Notes under the pieces: model-generated
The model's database searches: none
What the model saw: the letters and a program-made list of their open reading frames with translations, nothing else
Told to the model about the DNA's origin: nothing
Assembly: GCA_907163375.1 (NCBI GenBank)
Contig: CAJQUW010007039.1
Span: 248,001 to 312,000 of the forward strand
Length of the DNA: 64,000 nucleotides
Direction of reading: 5' to 3'
DNA from: Prostheceraeus crozeri
Taxonomy: Eukaryota > Platyhelminthes > Polycladida > Euryleptidae
Made by a program: the position numbers and the translations under genes
Shown: positions 1-10,908 of the stretch, piece by piece
Numbering within the stretch: the stretch's first letter is position 1
Layout of the letters: the number at the start of each line of letters is the position of its first letter

Positions 1-345
1 CATCCTTCTGATTTATGTGAAGTAAAAGATGAACTAGAAGGAAATGAAGAGTACATAACAGAAGCTATATTTTTAAAATCTAGATGTTATTGCTATAACA
101 CAACTAATATAATTAAACCACATAAAACATTAAAAGGAATTTTAAAGGCATCAGTGTCTAACCAAATAACATTTCAAGATTATAAGAGCGCATTATTTAA
201 TAATAAAATAAAAACAGCATGCAATTATAGACTTAATTCAAAGAAACATAAAATGTATTTAAAGGAGGAACATAAATTAGCATTAGATCAATTTCATGAT
301 AAACGAAAAATTTTACGTGATGGAATAACTACTTTACCTTTTTAA
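1..345 (+). pseudogene. Polinton DNA polymerase B, C-terminal end (element A)
   Basis: The frame is open from the first base of the window to the stop at 345, so this is the tail of a longer gene entering from the left. The end carries the pattern typical of Polinton PolB C-termini: a helix-rich stretch, then SKKHKMY, and finally HDKRKILRDGITTLPF, matching the family ending of the type 'DDKRYI..G..TLPFGH'. PolB is the protein-primed replicative polymerase of these elements. The catalytic palm lies outside the window. Identification rests on this C-terminal signature and on the neighbouring Polinton genes. Confidence 0.7.
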
Positions 346-500
346 AATTTATTATTATTATTTACATCCGTCTAGAAAAAAAATTTTATTATTTAAATCA
401 GTCCAGAAAAAAAATTTATCATTTAAATCAGTCTTGAAGGAAAAAAATTTATCACTCCACGAAAATATTTTCTATCTCAAACGCCTAGTCGGGACAAAGC

Positions 501-1266
501 CTAGTCAGAGAACAATTGTTCGATAACTCTATCATGAATTTTTTTATCAATATTAATTGTAATGAAGCCATAATCTTTTGACCAAGCATTGTTACACGAT
601 TGTTTAAATTCATCTTTATTTCTTGCACATAAATCTCTTAACAAATCACTTAAGTTTCTTGCATTTATTTCAAATAGTATAAATATATTTGCATTCTTTC
701 TAATAACACTTCCGTCTAATGAATACATACTTTGTGTTAAATAAAAAACACTACAGTTTTTATGTCTACCTCTTGTGAAATAATTTCTCTGAACTGACTG
801 ATTTCTATCATTGACACAATCATCAGAAATTACACAATGTTTCATTGTTTTATCTAGTTTACTTGGATCTTGCATATTACCACTATCACCTATTAATTGT
901 ATCTTTATATGCTTATTTTTATTGGATTCTACTAACTGATTATTTTTTGCTGCTTCTTCACACCACGAACTTATTTCTTCTTCATCCTCATATTTTTCAT
1001 ATACTTTGAATAATGAAACAATTGCTGTTTTTTAAGATTATTTTCAAATCCATATTTAAAAAATTGATAAACAGGTTGTTCTGCTGTTGTTGTATAAATT
1101 ATAAGATTATTATAATCTAAAAATTTGGAGTCGTTAAAATTTTAAATAATCAATATGTTTTTCCACATCCTGATCTTCCACAAATAGCTAACAAAACTTT
1201 ATTAGATAAATTTGGATGATGATTAAATTTAAGATTTATTTTATTTAATGGGGGCACTTCACTCAT
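501..1266 (-). pseudogene. Polinton packaging ATPase (element A)
   Basis: This is an FtsK/HerA-type genome-packaging ATPase, which pumps element DNA into capsids in related viruses. Starting from the ATG at 1266 the minus strand encodes a Walker A loop, GRSGCGKT, about 30 residues in. The C-terminal half (below about 875) has the expected sensor-like region, with YLTQSMY, and RNLSDLLRDLCARNKDEF. The gene lies between PolB and the minor-capsid-like gene, convergent with PolB. The copy is broken in a few places and is a fossil. The family call is firm because Walker A and neighbours agree. Confidence 0.7.
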
Positions 1267-1341
1267 TTTTTAATAAAAAATTTTTATTTTTAAGATGAAG
1301 AAACTTAAACTTCTCTAACCAAAAGATCTGTGATAATTTCT

Positions 1342-2070
1342 TCACCTCCAATCAGTGATTCTAATGTTTACGTTGTTAATAGTTTTTCTTGTAATAGGGA
1401 AATATATTGATGTTTGTGGAATTACATTTAATTTATAACCAATGGGTACAGTAAAAGCTGGAAAACTGAATATGAAAGTTGACAATTTACCATTTATATA
1501 TCTTCCTTCAATAATGTCACAATGTACAACAATTGAATTTATTTCAGTTATTTTAGGTATCTTCTCACCTAAATGATAACCTTGACTATGGGTTTGTCTA
1601 TTAAATCCTAATAGTTTTGACAGTGATCTATCATGATTAAAATCAACTTGATGATTTTCGTCTAAAGTAAGAGAAAACTTATTATCTGCCGGTTCAACTG
1701 CAAAATGTAGTTGTTTCTTATCTTTAAATGGTATACCTAGATGTCTCTTAATTTCATTTGATATTGATTCAACTTCGTAAGAACCAGGAAGAAACGTTTG
1801 TATTTTCCACGTTTTACCTTTATCAGTAGAATATCTAAATTGCTCATTCACCTCCTTTATAACATTTTGAATAGTGTTAAATGTGGAGAAACTAGTCAAT
1901 GCAATTTGATAATTTTTTATTTGTTTCAAATGTAGAATGGGTTCTAAATTACAAGTGTGTGATGAAGTAGTTGTTATAATTTTTAACGTCGTACTAAATT
2001 TTAATGAACCCAAAATCTTTGTTAGATTTTCTAAATGATTATTAATTTTGTCTAAATCTGCTGAACACAT
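1342..2070 (-). CDS. Polinton minor capsid (penton)-like protein (element A)
   Basis: This 242-residue reading frame looks whole. It matches a protein family found beside MCP and ATPase genes in many invertebrate Polintons. The recognisable pattern is 'YQIALTSFSTFNTI' near residue 60, then 'STDKGKTWKIQTFLPGSYEV' near residue 83, 'LLGF' near 155, 'INSIVVHCDIIEGRYINGK' near 180, and a C-terminal 'IRITD'. The family is predicted to be the minor, penton-type jelly-roll capsid protein; that role comes from the family, not from anything seen here. Gaps to both neighbours are short (about 30-75 bp), as in compact viral gene blocks. Confidence 0.6.
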   Translation of the reverse strand: MCSADLDKINNHLENLTKILGSLKFSTTLKIITTTSSHTCNLEPILHLKQIKNYQIALTSFSTFNTIQNVIKEVNEQFRYSTDKGKTWKIQTFLPGSYEVESISNEIKRHLGIPFKDKKQLHFAVEPADNKFSLTLDENHQVDFNHDRSLSKLLGFNRQTHSQGYHLGEKIPKITEINSIVVHCDIIEGRYINGKLSTFIFSFPAFTVPIGYKLNVIPQTSIYFPITRKTINNVNIRITDWR

Positions 2071-2100
2071 TTTTTAGTTAAAATTTTCAATTAAAATTTT

Positions 2101-3042
2101 TTATGAAATATTTTTTTTATAAAAAAATTGAAAACAACAACATATTTCAGCTATGCTTTTACAATCCTCTTCATTTAGAATCTTCTTTTCTAACAGTCTT
2201 TTCAATATAGCATGAATTTCATTGAAACTAGAGTTATGTCCTTCTTTTATTGCAGATATTAAAATATTTAATCTAGTTAGTAATTCTTGTGGATCATCTG
2301 GTAAAAATACAGTTGTTTCTGTTTTAAAACTTTTTCCTACTTTTACTCCCGTTGATAATGAATTTTCTAATTGTTTATAACGTCTAAGAGATTTTACTGC
2401 ACCAACTCTATCTAACATAGCTTTATATTTTATGAGATCTTCTACAGCATAATATTTTAAATCTGCTTCTCTTAAAAGATCAACAAAATTTCTATCTAAA
2501 CTAAAAGGAGATTTATCTGGTGAAAAAATTAAACCTCGAAAAAGTTGTGGAAATATTTCTTTTTGTCCGAGATAAAATCTAGGTATTGTTTTTCCATCTA
2601 TAAATGAAATAGAATGTTCAAATTGCATAGATTTTGGTAATTTCTTATTAATGTTTGATTCTAGTAATCCATAGTCATCTAATATAGTTTTGTGATCTGG
2701 ATCAGTTATATTAATTTGTTTATCATTATTTGTAAGTTCTTTTTCAAGAGTTTTAAATGGTTTTATAGTTTTTTCAAAATCAATTTTTACTTGCTCGGTT
2801 TGCTGCATTTTTTCAAACATATCAGATTGAATACCAGCTTTTATCATTCTATGTTGAAGATGATTTTCCTTTACAATATTTTTTTGTTTTATTAATTCAT
2901 CTAATTGTTGGATTCTTTTTTGATTATCAGCTTTAATTTTGTTCATTTTTAAAATATAATATTTGAATTTTGTGGTAACATTGGAATACAACAAAAACAT
3001 TTTACTGAACAAATTATTTTTTATTGCTTTGGCGTCTGACAT
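2101..3042 (-). CDS. Uncharacterised Polinton protein with coiled-coil N-terminus (element A)
   Basis: This 313-residue frame looks whole and lies 30 bp upstream of the minor-capsid-like gene on the same strand. Residues of about 30-110 are lysine/glutamine-rich and likely helical or coiled coil. The middle has an aromatic stretch around 'IPRFYLGQKEIFPQLFRGL', and the C-terminal end is helical with several cysteines. I do not recognise a named domain. Its place in the structural gene block suggests a virion component, but that is inference. The first good start is the ATG at 3042; a second ATG about 32 codons in would also serve. Confidence 0.45.
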   Translation of the reverse strand: MSDAKAIKNNLFSKMFLLYSNVTTKFKYYILKMNKIKADNQKRIQQLDELIKQKNIVKENHLQHRMIKAGIQSDMFEKMQQTEQVKIDFEKTIKPFKTLEKELTNNDKQINITDPDHKTILDDYGLLESNINKKLPKSMQFEHSISFIDGKTIPRFYLGQKEIFPQLFRGLIFSPDKSPFSLDRNFVDLLREADLKYYAVEDLIKYKAMLDRVGAVKSLRRYKQLENSLSTGVKVGKSFKTETTVFLPDDPQELLTRLNILISAIKEGHNSSFNEIHAILKRLLEKKILNEEDCKSIAEICCCFQFFYKKNIS

Positions 3043-3098
3043 CTTTTCGTTTTAAGTTTTGTTTAATAAAGTTTTGCTGAAAGTTTCGCTTAAAGCTT

Positions 3099-3470
3099 TT
3101 AGTTCTTCAAAAAAACTTTATCAGTTTCCTCAATAGAAGTTTTACAACCACTAGAAATTTTGCCATCCTGTTTATTCTTATCATCAACTTTTTCTGTCTG
3201 TAATTGAAATGATATTTGATTTACTTCATTAGCTATTTGATCAATTTTTTCAATCTCATCTAACTTAATAACATTATCATCACATACTCTTTGAAAGTAG
3301 TAATGTAATTTGTCATGGACTTCTTTAATATGTAAATGCTTAGTTTTTAATGATTTTCGTTTCTTAGTTACTAAAGGTTTATCTAACATTGTAACAAGCG
3401 AAGTTGTAAAAACACCCGTACCTGTTAAAGCAGGAGAAACTACTGGAATTACTAAAACACCTTAAGACAT
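3099..3470 (-). pseudogene. Uncharacterised Polinton protein remnant (element A)
   Basis: This minus-strand reading frame has a hydrophobic, Gly/Val/Ser/Thr-rich upstream part (3390-3470, reading GVLVIPVVSPALTGTGVFTT). It is followed by a charged helical tail of about 95 residues with KKRKSLKTKHLHIKEVH and a Glu/Lys-rich end. A glycine-rich hydrophobic segment followed by a basic or charged tail resembles membrane-active small proteins seen in Polintons, but no firm family match can be made. It sits 57 bp upstream of the coiled-coil gene. The start is uncertain and the upstream part looks degraded. Confidence 0.35.
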
Positions 3471-3711
3471 AACAATTGTTAGCACCTAAACGTATTGTTA
3501 AAAATATTCCAACACCGTGTGTTACATTCTTAACTTTAGACCATCTCTTTCTTAATTTATCATAATGCTCTAATCTTAATAATAATATCTTATTAATAAT
3601 AAGATTCCTTATCTTTCATATACCTAACTCTATCTTTGTGTTTTTCGTAATTCATCTTTTAGATGTCCATTAAAGTAGAACTACGTTCATTTATTAACGA
3701 AAGATATATTA

Positions 3712-3742
3712 TCGTCGTTGTCGTCGTCGCCGCCGCCGTCGA
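3712..3742. repeat. GTC/GCC trinucleotide repeat
   Basis: About ten copies of a (TCG/CCG)-type triplet lie near the right edge of element A. On the minus strand they fall inside a short open frame (about 3660-3796), where they would encode a run of Ala and Thr; another minus frame reads as Arg-rich. The triplet array may be the tail of a Polinton core-type gene or simply a microsatellite. Confidence 0.5.
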
Positions 3743-3817
3743 AGTTCCTTCCACTTTCGTCCCGGTCGAGGTTTCTTGCATTTCTGAGGTTTCCATTTTT
3801 AAAGAAATATTTTTCCT

Positions 3818-4360
3818 CTAGATTTATTTTAAGTATGAATTAGAGAGTTCTTAACCTGGTTTAGACATAAAAATGTTTCAAAATTCATAAATTTAGGGAT
3901 AATTGGGGCTATTTTAACTACTCCTAAAATTACCAATTTTTCTGATGTTGTGTCCTGGAACGGTCATGATTTGAGCAAGAAAATAATTATAATCTCAAAT
4001 TTGAGATTCTTAACTTTTATGATTTTCGGTGTCCTGGAACGGTCATGATTTTCAAGAGGAAAATTGTAATTCTCAAATTGTAGATTCTTGACTTCTATGA
4101 TTTTTTCATTGTCTTGGAACGGTCATGATTTGAGCAAGAAAATAATTATAATCTCAAAATTTGAGATTTTGAAAAAATTTGAAAAAAATCATAACATTTT
4201 AAATACCCCAAAATTTATGAATTTAGGTCTTCATAACCTGAAAAAGGACCAAAATTCTTAAATTTAGTCGTTTTTTTAAATACGAAAAAATTTGAGAATT
4301 TTGTCCTGTTCTGGAACGGTCACATTCCCTATACTATGCTTTGATTTTAAATAAATCTAA
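3818..4360. repeat. Imperfect fold-back unit at the junction of the two Polintons
   Basis: The two ends are inverted relative to each other: TAGATTTATTTTAAG near 3820 faces TTTTAAATAAATCTA near 4341. Further in, TTCATAAATTTAGGG near 3880 faces CCCCAAAATTTATGAA near 4206. The arms are interrupted by unmatched sequence, so this is an old or loosely palindromic unit. It encloses the 80-bp tandem array and separates elements A and B. It could be a MITE-like insertion or degraded Polinton terminal DNA. Confidence 0.45.
3952..4190. repeat. 80-bp tandem repeat, three copies
   Basis: Three units start at 3952, 4031 and 4111 (79-80 bp spacing), each beginning GTC(C/T)TGGAACGGTCATGATTT and followed by an A/T-rich stretch ending in TTGAGATTC-like or TGTAGATTC-like sequence. 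A fourth, partial core, CTGGAACGGTCAC, lies at 4311. The repeated CTGGAACGGTCA core stands out against the AT-rich background. Confidence 0.8.
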
Positions 4361-4561
4361 GGAACCACATGTCACTACTTTTCGATATTTACCCTCAGTG
4401 ATTGAGGTAGTATTTAGGAAAAATGATAGTGTCTAGCATCAGCTGCTATGATTTATACTGAGCTGTCAAATGATTGGATTTTCACTATGATGTTGATGAC
4501 TACATTACCCAGAAATAAGTGAAAACAGACAAATATAGCAAATAAAACATTCATTGGAAAA

Positions 4562-4954
4562 TTACAAGTAGTTTAAAAGTTCTTCACTACTGATATTGTC
4601 CCACAGCGATTCACAGTTACTACAGTTACATTTCAGTTGTCGTAGTCTTTCCTCCGCTGCATCCAGCACATCAAAGACGTACTTCCATTCCACTTCGTTT
4701 CAGGGTTGGGACGATGGGCTGCACCATTTCCGTATGTCATGGAGAAGGCTGATGTCGTCCTCCTTCGACACATCCTCCTTATTATACATTAGGTATTTCC
4801 ACCGCACATAGATCATCTCCATTTCTTCTTGTTCTGTGAGAGATTCCAACTTTGGAATGTCATCTAGATTTCACTCCTTCTCCACCTTTACCTTTTTCGG
4901 AGCGGGAGGTCAAGTTGGTGTGTTCACGGAGAGAGTTGCTGTTGGTGAATTCAT
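4562..4954 (-). pseudogene. Small uncharacterised Polinton ORF remnant
   Basis: On the minus strand, reading from the ATG at 4954, the sequence encodes a short acidic, helix-rich protein with the segments EQEEMEMIYVRWKYLMY and DVLDAAEERLRQLKCN, ending just before 4562. The frame is broken in a couple of places. It is transcribed away from PolB, with its start only about 100 bp from the PolB TATA box, so the two genes would share a divergent promoter region. I do not recognise a family. Confidence 0.4.
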
Positions 4955-5011
4955 GACTTCAAATTGTATGCCATAAACTTGATTTCTTAGTGCTTAAGTA
5001 CAAGTAAGCAG

Positions 5012-5090
5012 CCAATCAAATGAACGGCCAATGAATGATGAGTATGAGAGTATATAAAAGGGGGGAAACAGACTTACTTTTCATTCTATA
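5012..5090 (+). promoter_or_regulatory. Core promoter of the PolB transcription unit (left cassette)
   Basis: Two CCAAT boxes (5012-5016 and 5028-5032, 11 bp apart) are followed 18 bp later by TATATAAAAG (5051-5060). An initiator-like TCATTC starts at 5081, 30 bp from the first T of the TATA box. This is a textbook polymerase II core promoter geometry. The same arrangement recurs in inverted orientation at the right end of the element (21020-21096). Confidence 0.7.
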
Positions 5091-5185
5091 TTTGATACGC
5101 ATTGAGAATAAGTGAAGTCTCTATTTTGATAAACTATACCATTTTCTGACATTGAAGCATCATACTTAAACTTGATTTCGTTGAA

Positions 5186-8100
5186 ATGGTAAGTTGAAGA
5201 TTTTCTCACTTATCTCCCTCAAACGTTTGTCTAATAGCATCTTTCTCAATTACAGGCATCTACTTCATCACCAAAATGCTCCCTTCTGGAGGAAACTTTA
5301 GACCTAATAAGTGAAGGTGAGTTGTAACAATAAACTATAACTTTAATAGAGATGATTGAATGATTTCTCTTTCAGGTGATGCTAGTTCCAGCTCAAGCGG
5401 CCAGTCGCGGCAATCTAATGAGCTAGAATGTGCTGATTGTGGTCACATCTTTACGAGGAAGCGTGATCTCACCCGACACATCAGACAACGTGTATGTCAA
5501 CCCAAGCCATCATCAATCTCCCGAGGTGAGGATGATTCTATTCAACATGTCTCCTTTACTTGTGACTTTTGTTTCCAATCTTTTGAAACAGGTTTTGAAT
5601 TATCTTCACATAGACTTCACCACACACATACAAATGATAGTTATAGCAACAGCACCTCCTCTATTTGACTAACTGAAGTATCGCTCAATAATGTAGTGAG
5701 AAATTACCATATGGAATCCTCAGAAACTATTGCTGATTTTCCGGAGTGGTTTCATCAAAATTCAACATTGATAGATGCGCTCTTTCATAATTTAGAGCAG
5801 TTCAGAATAAAAGCGCTCATCTACCTTAAAATAAAATATGTTAAAGTTGATTATCATACTGGTGAAATAGTACAGTGGTTGGTGTTTTACATACCCTCCT
5901 CTCCTACTACAGAGGTAGTCGATAAAGAAGCTTGGTTAAATCTTCACATCCAAGGACTAAAATCAAATATTGATAAATTTAACGAGCGCGATAGTGGTCT
6001 AATTTTTGATGGCATGGAATCTGCCAAGTTTAAAATTGCTCTATTAGAAAATTACCGTGGTCGAGGCTCCTTCAATCTTCCAAAAACGTTTAGAGCTAAG
6101 AATGCAGTCATTTCTGTTGATTGTGAATCACAGTGTTTTAAGTATGCGGTATTGTCTATTCTCCACTATCATGATGTACAGAACAACCGTTTCCGTAGAA
6201 GCAAATATCATGAATGGGAGAATGAATTGAAGTTTGATGACTGCAATAGCGAAGACATGAAGTTCAAAGATATAGAGAAATTCGAAAAACTAGATGAAAT
6301 TAAAATAGTGGTTCACATCTCGCAAGAGGGGCTTAAGGGTCTGCGCTACAACAACCGTTCATCAACTTATGATCGGGTAGTCAATCTTCTGCCACTACAT
6401 CAAAATGATAGTGAAAATTGGCATTACTGTGGTATTCCCAAAATGACTCGACTATATTCCCACTTAACATCTAGAAGAGGAGAGTATTTCATATGTGACC
6501 GTTGTATGCGCCCCTCAGATCAAAAGATAAATTTGAAACACATTATGAATGGTGTAAGCGAGGTAAACTGCAAATAGAATGCATGCCCAAAGATAAAGAG
6601 TTTTCATATAGAGAGAAAGGTGATGAATTAAGTCCTCTTCGTGTCATCTATGCTGACATCGAATGCCATATTGATGATAACACCCATAAAGCGGCAGCCA
6701 TATCATGTTATGAGGTATGGCATGATTACTTCAAAAATAAAAATAATAAAATGCACGTCTGGAAAGGTGAGGATTGTATACATAATTTCTTACAATTCCT
6801 CGAATTTCAGCAAAAACATGATAGTGAACTCCAACGCAGATCATTGAATATGTCAGAAGATGATCAAGTAAAATTTGAATGTTGTAAAGTCTGCCCAAAA
6901 TGTAATAAAACGTTTGATGAAGATAAAATCAAGAAAGTGCGCGACCATGATCACATCACTGGTAAATTTAGAAACGCGCTATGTGCAAGATGTAATTTTT
7001 CACTGAGACTGAAACGGCGCACTCTACCCGTTATGTTTCATAACTTCAAAGGTTATGACAGTCATATGATAATAAAAGGGGGTTAGGAAAAATGAGAGAG
7101 TAGAAGTTAAGTGTGATAGTTCAAACAAGAGAAAAGTTCATGGCCATGACAGCAAAAGTGGCAGTTGACAAAATTAAAGAAAATAAGACTGTCTATTTTG
7201 ATATAATTTTTTTAGATTCCTATCAATTCATGGCTTCATCACTAGCATCTCTCGTTCAAAATCTTAAGTCTCTTCCACTAACTCAAAATTTGAAGAAACA
7301 ACATCCTAACTTGACAGATGAAGTCATCACACGCAAAGGAGTGTTTCCATATGTATACTTTGATAACATTTCTATACTTAGTGAGACTTCTCTTCCATCA
7401 ATAGACAAATCTAAAAATGATTTGACTGGTGTAGAATGCAAGGTAGAAGATTACAATCATGCTCAAATTGCTTGGACAAAGTTTGCCTGTCAAACGTTTA
7501 GCGATTTTATGATCGCCTATCTAAAATTAGATGTATTTTTGCTGGCTGATGTATTTCAGGAGTTTCGACGAGTGGCATTAGAAGAAGATAAATTAGATCC
7601 TGTTCACTTTGTCAGTCTTCCAGCCATGTCATTCCAGTCTGCTTTTAAAATGACTGGAGAGACCATCCATCTTTTGCAAGATTCAGAGATGTATAATTTA
7701 TTTGAACGAGGAATTCGCGATATTCTCACATTTGTAAATAGGCATCAAATAAAATCAAAAATAGTAGATGATGATCAGATTCATCTAAAGTACTATGACC
7801 AGAATAATTTATATGGTAGTTCACTGTCCAAACATCTACCTCACTCTGAGCTTACTTAGCTGGTTGGGTGATAATGAAATTCAGCATTTCTCCAACCCTT
7901 CAAACATACTAGCTATTCCAGATAATGGTGATTGGGGATATTATTTTGAGATGGATCTTATCTATCCAAATAGTATTAAAAATAAAACTGTGGATTTTCC
8001 ACTTGCACCTGAATCGGGCGAAGTGACTGAAGACATGTTTTCGGACTTTATGAAACAATTTCATAAAGATTTAGAAGGGAGCGGACAGCCGAAGTATAAG

Positions 8101-9132
8101 CCTTGCCGTAAACTTTTGCTTACTCAATTTGATAACGAAAATTATTTAGTCCACTTCTCTATCTTAAAATTGTATTTAGAAATGGGGCTGACAGTTCACC
8201 GCATCATCAAATTTAGACAGAAAGCCTTTCTGAAACCATATATTGATAGTGGCAGCCAGAAACGTGCACAAGCCCAAAATAATTTTGAAAAGGATTTCTA
8301 TAAATATAAGAATAATAGTATTTTTGGTAAGAAGGTGGAGGACGTTAGAAAGCGTATTAACTATAAACTTCTGAATCATAAAGATAAATTTCAAAAGTTG
8401 GCGATATCACTTCTCTTTATTGATAGAGATATTATAGATGATGAGTTGGTTAGTGTTAAAATGATAATATCAGAAGTAGAGTTGTGCAAGCCCATCTACA
8501 TTGGACAAGCTGTGCTAGATTATTCCAAGCTTGAAATGCATCAACTCTTCTACAGAATATTAAAACCATGCCCTCTATTTAAAGACGTGCGTTTGCTGGG
8601 CGGTGATACCGACAGTTTCTTTTTCAGTATCGCTGCTCAGAAAGAGTTAAATTTCCATGAGGTAGGAAAATCTTTAGAAAAATATTTTGATACATCAAAT
8701 TATCCTACAGATCACCCACTATACTCTGCTAAAAAAGCAAAATTAGGAAGCTTTAAAGATGAAATGGCAGAAAAGGAAATTAAGGAAATGATTCTTCTTC
8801 GTCCTAAAATGTATTCTATGAAACCAAAAGACTCCAGTGCCAGCATTAAGCGCGCAAAAGACATGTCTAAATCAATTGTTGTAAGTATGAAACATAGGGC
8901 CTATAAGATGGCCTACATAAATAAGAACATAACGTTTGTCAACATGACCATCTTAAAATCACAGACACATGAGGTAAAAACTCATACATTTAGGAAGCGA
9001 GCACTTTCAGCGTGGGAGGATAAGAGATGTTGGATAGGACATAGCATATCTCTTCCACATGGGCATCCTGACACAAACATATCACCACCTAAAAGAATTG
9101 AACTCACACTGCCACATTCAGGAGATGTGTAA
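5186..9132 (+). pseudogene. Polinton protein-primed DNA polymerase B with C2H2 zinc-finger leader
   Basis: This is the replicative polymerase gene of element B. The ATG at 5186 is directly followed by a GTAAGT donor; a 67-bp and a 59-bp intron (5189-5255 and 5317-5375) are predicted. The leader then encodes two C2H2-type fingers (CADCGHIFTRKRDLTRHIRQ and CDFCFQSF...HRLHH). Next come the usual Polinton upstream domain, with CFKYAVLSILHY, HYCGIPKMTRL and CDRCMRP, then the exonuclease-type YADIECH and CPKCNKTF...DHDHITGKFRNALCARCN...FHNFKGYDSHM. Polymerase motifs include LKLDVFLLADVF, YDQNNLYG, NNSIFGKKVEDVRKR, GGDTDSF and LRPKMYSM. The copy is broken in several places. A poly(A) signal follows at 9328. 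Confidence 0.85.
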
Positions 9133-9327
9133 ATAGATTCATTCTTAAATCAGTATTTTGATGATGTTTTTTGTTGATATTCATTGTTGCTTTATGTATT
9201 GCTTTAGATTGCACTTTCTTGTGAACATATGCCTATAGTCAGTTCATTCCCACTATATCTGTGAAAAGACTTTCCCACTTTGTCAACACTTCTTCAAAAC
9301 ACATTTTCATACATATCTTTTTATTTC

Positions 9328-9333
9328 AATAAA
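9328..9333 (+). terminator. AATAAA poly(A) signal downstream of PolB
   Basis: AATAAA lies 196 bp after the end of the PolB reading frame, in the gap between PolB and the convergent structural gene that ends at 9620. Position and strand suit the PolB transcript. Confidence 0.5.
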
Positions 9334-9619
9334 ATTTTGCAATGACTTCACTTTGTTTTCCGAAACACTAAAGTTACGAGGGTTTTAGTATTTTTGACAT
9401 GGATGCACTCATGTAGACCATTTGTAATTTTGATAGAAATAGATGGTATAGTTTGTATGATAACAGGATGGTAGAAAATAGGTTGAAACATTTTCTCGAC
9501 TATTCCATATAAAGCATCCTTATCATGAATGAAATCACGTAAAATGTGTTCTTTTTCCTCGCCAACAGAAATTAGGTGGAATCAAATCACTTTGAATTTA
9601 AAGGTGTTGTTCATGTTTA

Positions 9620-10869
9620 TCAAGTGTCATCGGTGTTTCTATACCAATCGTATGCGCAGCAGTATACATATTTTGTAGCATTGAAAAACCAAAGCTTTTT
9701 CAAAGTTTTGCTCAATTGACATTGAATGTCATCACCCAGTTTCAGAACAACGCGTTGATTTTCAATTGAAAACGAAATGTGGTGTGTCTTTACATCATAT
9801 TTACTTTTCAGCACATGCTTCAACTTTTGTTGTATATAAGGATTTACTACATGAATGAAGCTTTCAATTGTATGATATAGACGCGGCATTATATTGATAG
9901 CAACTTTAGATTCTTCATAAGACTGGTAAATTTTCTTGATGCGATCACCATAGATGTCCACCCACCATTCATCATTAACTGAATCAGCTTTAGTGTGATA
10001 TTCATGAGAAGCATACACCACACCGCTTCCAATAATAGGTGTATAATGTCTTACAAAATGACGCAAGGTTGGAGAGAAATAAACTGTAAGTTTGTCATTA
10101 TATATCTGAATAACCAACTTATCCCTCTCCGCCATAATTTTCTCTCCATACTTCTTACCAACAGTCTCATTCCATCGTTTTACTAACTCAGTAAGTGATA
10201 AAGATTGAACACCACGCTTCTTTAAAATGATGTGATCTTCACGTTCTATAACATCTTCATCAAATATTTTGAATTTATAATGAAATTTGTTGATTCGATT
10301 TGAATGAACCTTTTTTAACATTTGCAGTAGCAATTGACGTTAGATGTAGACCGTGCTCAAAACCGAGATGCGGATAGAATTCATTATCCAACCTCAGTGT
10401 AAGACCTTTAGTAAAAGAATGAAATCGAAGGAACTGTCTCCCATTCCAATGATAGATATCAAACTCACAAACTTTCTGATCCTCATTCTTCATGATGGAA
10501 GTATTGCCACTATTGAATGCCTTAATAACTTTCTTATTCCCAAATGGACCATAATAATCTGATTTTATCTGAATCCATTCATAGTTCCACTTTCCATCTG
10601 ACGTTAAATTGCATGGGAACTGGAATGTATTATTCATCGTTATTCCATCATGGGTGCGAGGAGTCAATATCATTTCTTCCAAATCATTCACATTCTGAAT
10701 ATTGCTATCATAGCAAATACTAGAAACGCCAACCTCCCATTCGCCTTCTAGATGTAGTGAGCGATTTAATTCTACTCGAAAGTCTGATGGTCTATTATTA
10801 ATGAAATTTTTTCATAGAAGCATTACTGGGCAAGTAAATTAGAAACGAATCTCTATTTTCACTTTCCAT
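9620..10869 (-). pseudogene. Polinton LPSN-type structural protein, copy 1
   Basis: From the ATG at 10869 the minus strand begins MESENRDSFLIYLPSNAS and continues with LEGEWEVGVSSICY. This pair (LPSN near the start, then GxWEVG) marks a protein family present in many invertebrate Polintons, probably a minor virion protein. The C-terminal two thirds are rich in aromatic and basic residues and differ from copy 2. It sits between PolB (convergent) and its own paralogue at 10909-12312. The copy is broken, with a few interruptions. Confidence 0.6.
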
Positions 10870-10908
10870 ACTAATCACATTGGAAAAATATATTAGCATA
10901 CTTTTGCA

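Larger units (their letters stand above)
1..3835. mobile_element. Polinton/Maverick element A, truncated fossil
   Basis: This is a remnant of a virus-like Polinton whose left part lies outside the window. Recognisable parts are the end of protein-primed DNA polymerase B on the plus strand, followed on the minus strand by a packaging ATPase, a minor-capsid-like protein and two unknown proteins. PolB and the minus-strand block converge with a gap of about 150 bp. Integrase, protease and major capsid genes are missing, and no terminal inverted repeat was seen, so the right edge near 3835 is only where coding signal stops. The copy is broken in a few places and is probably moderately old. Confidence 0.75.

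Noticed and set aside
3952-4190. CRISPR-like array
   Set aside because: Units are joined without unique spacers, have only three copies and lie in animal transposon DNA; it is a plain tandem repeat.
4596-4811. Plus-strand 71-residue ORF upstream of PolB
   Set aside because: It is opposite to a minus-strand Polinton frame with better amino-acid composition.
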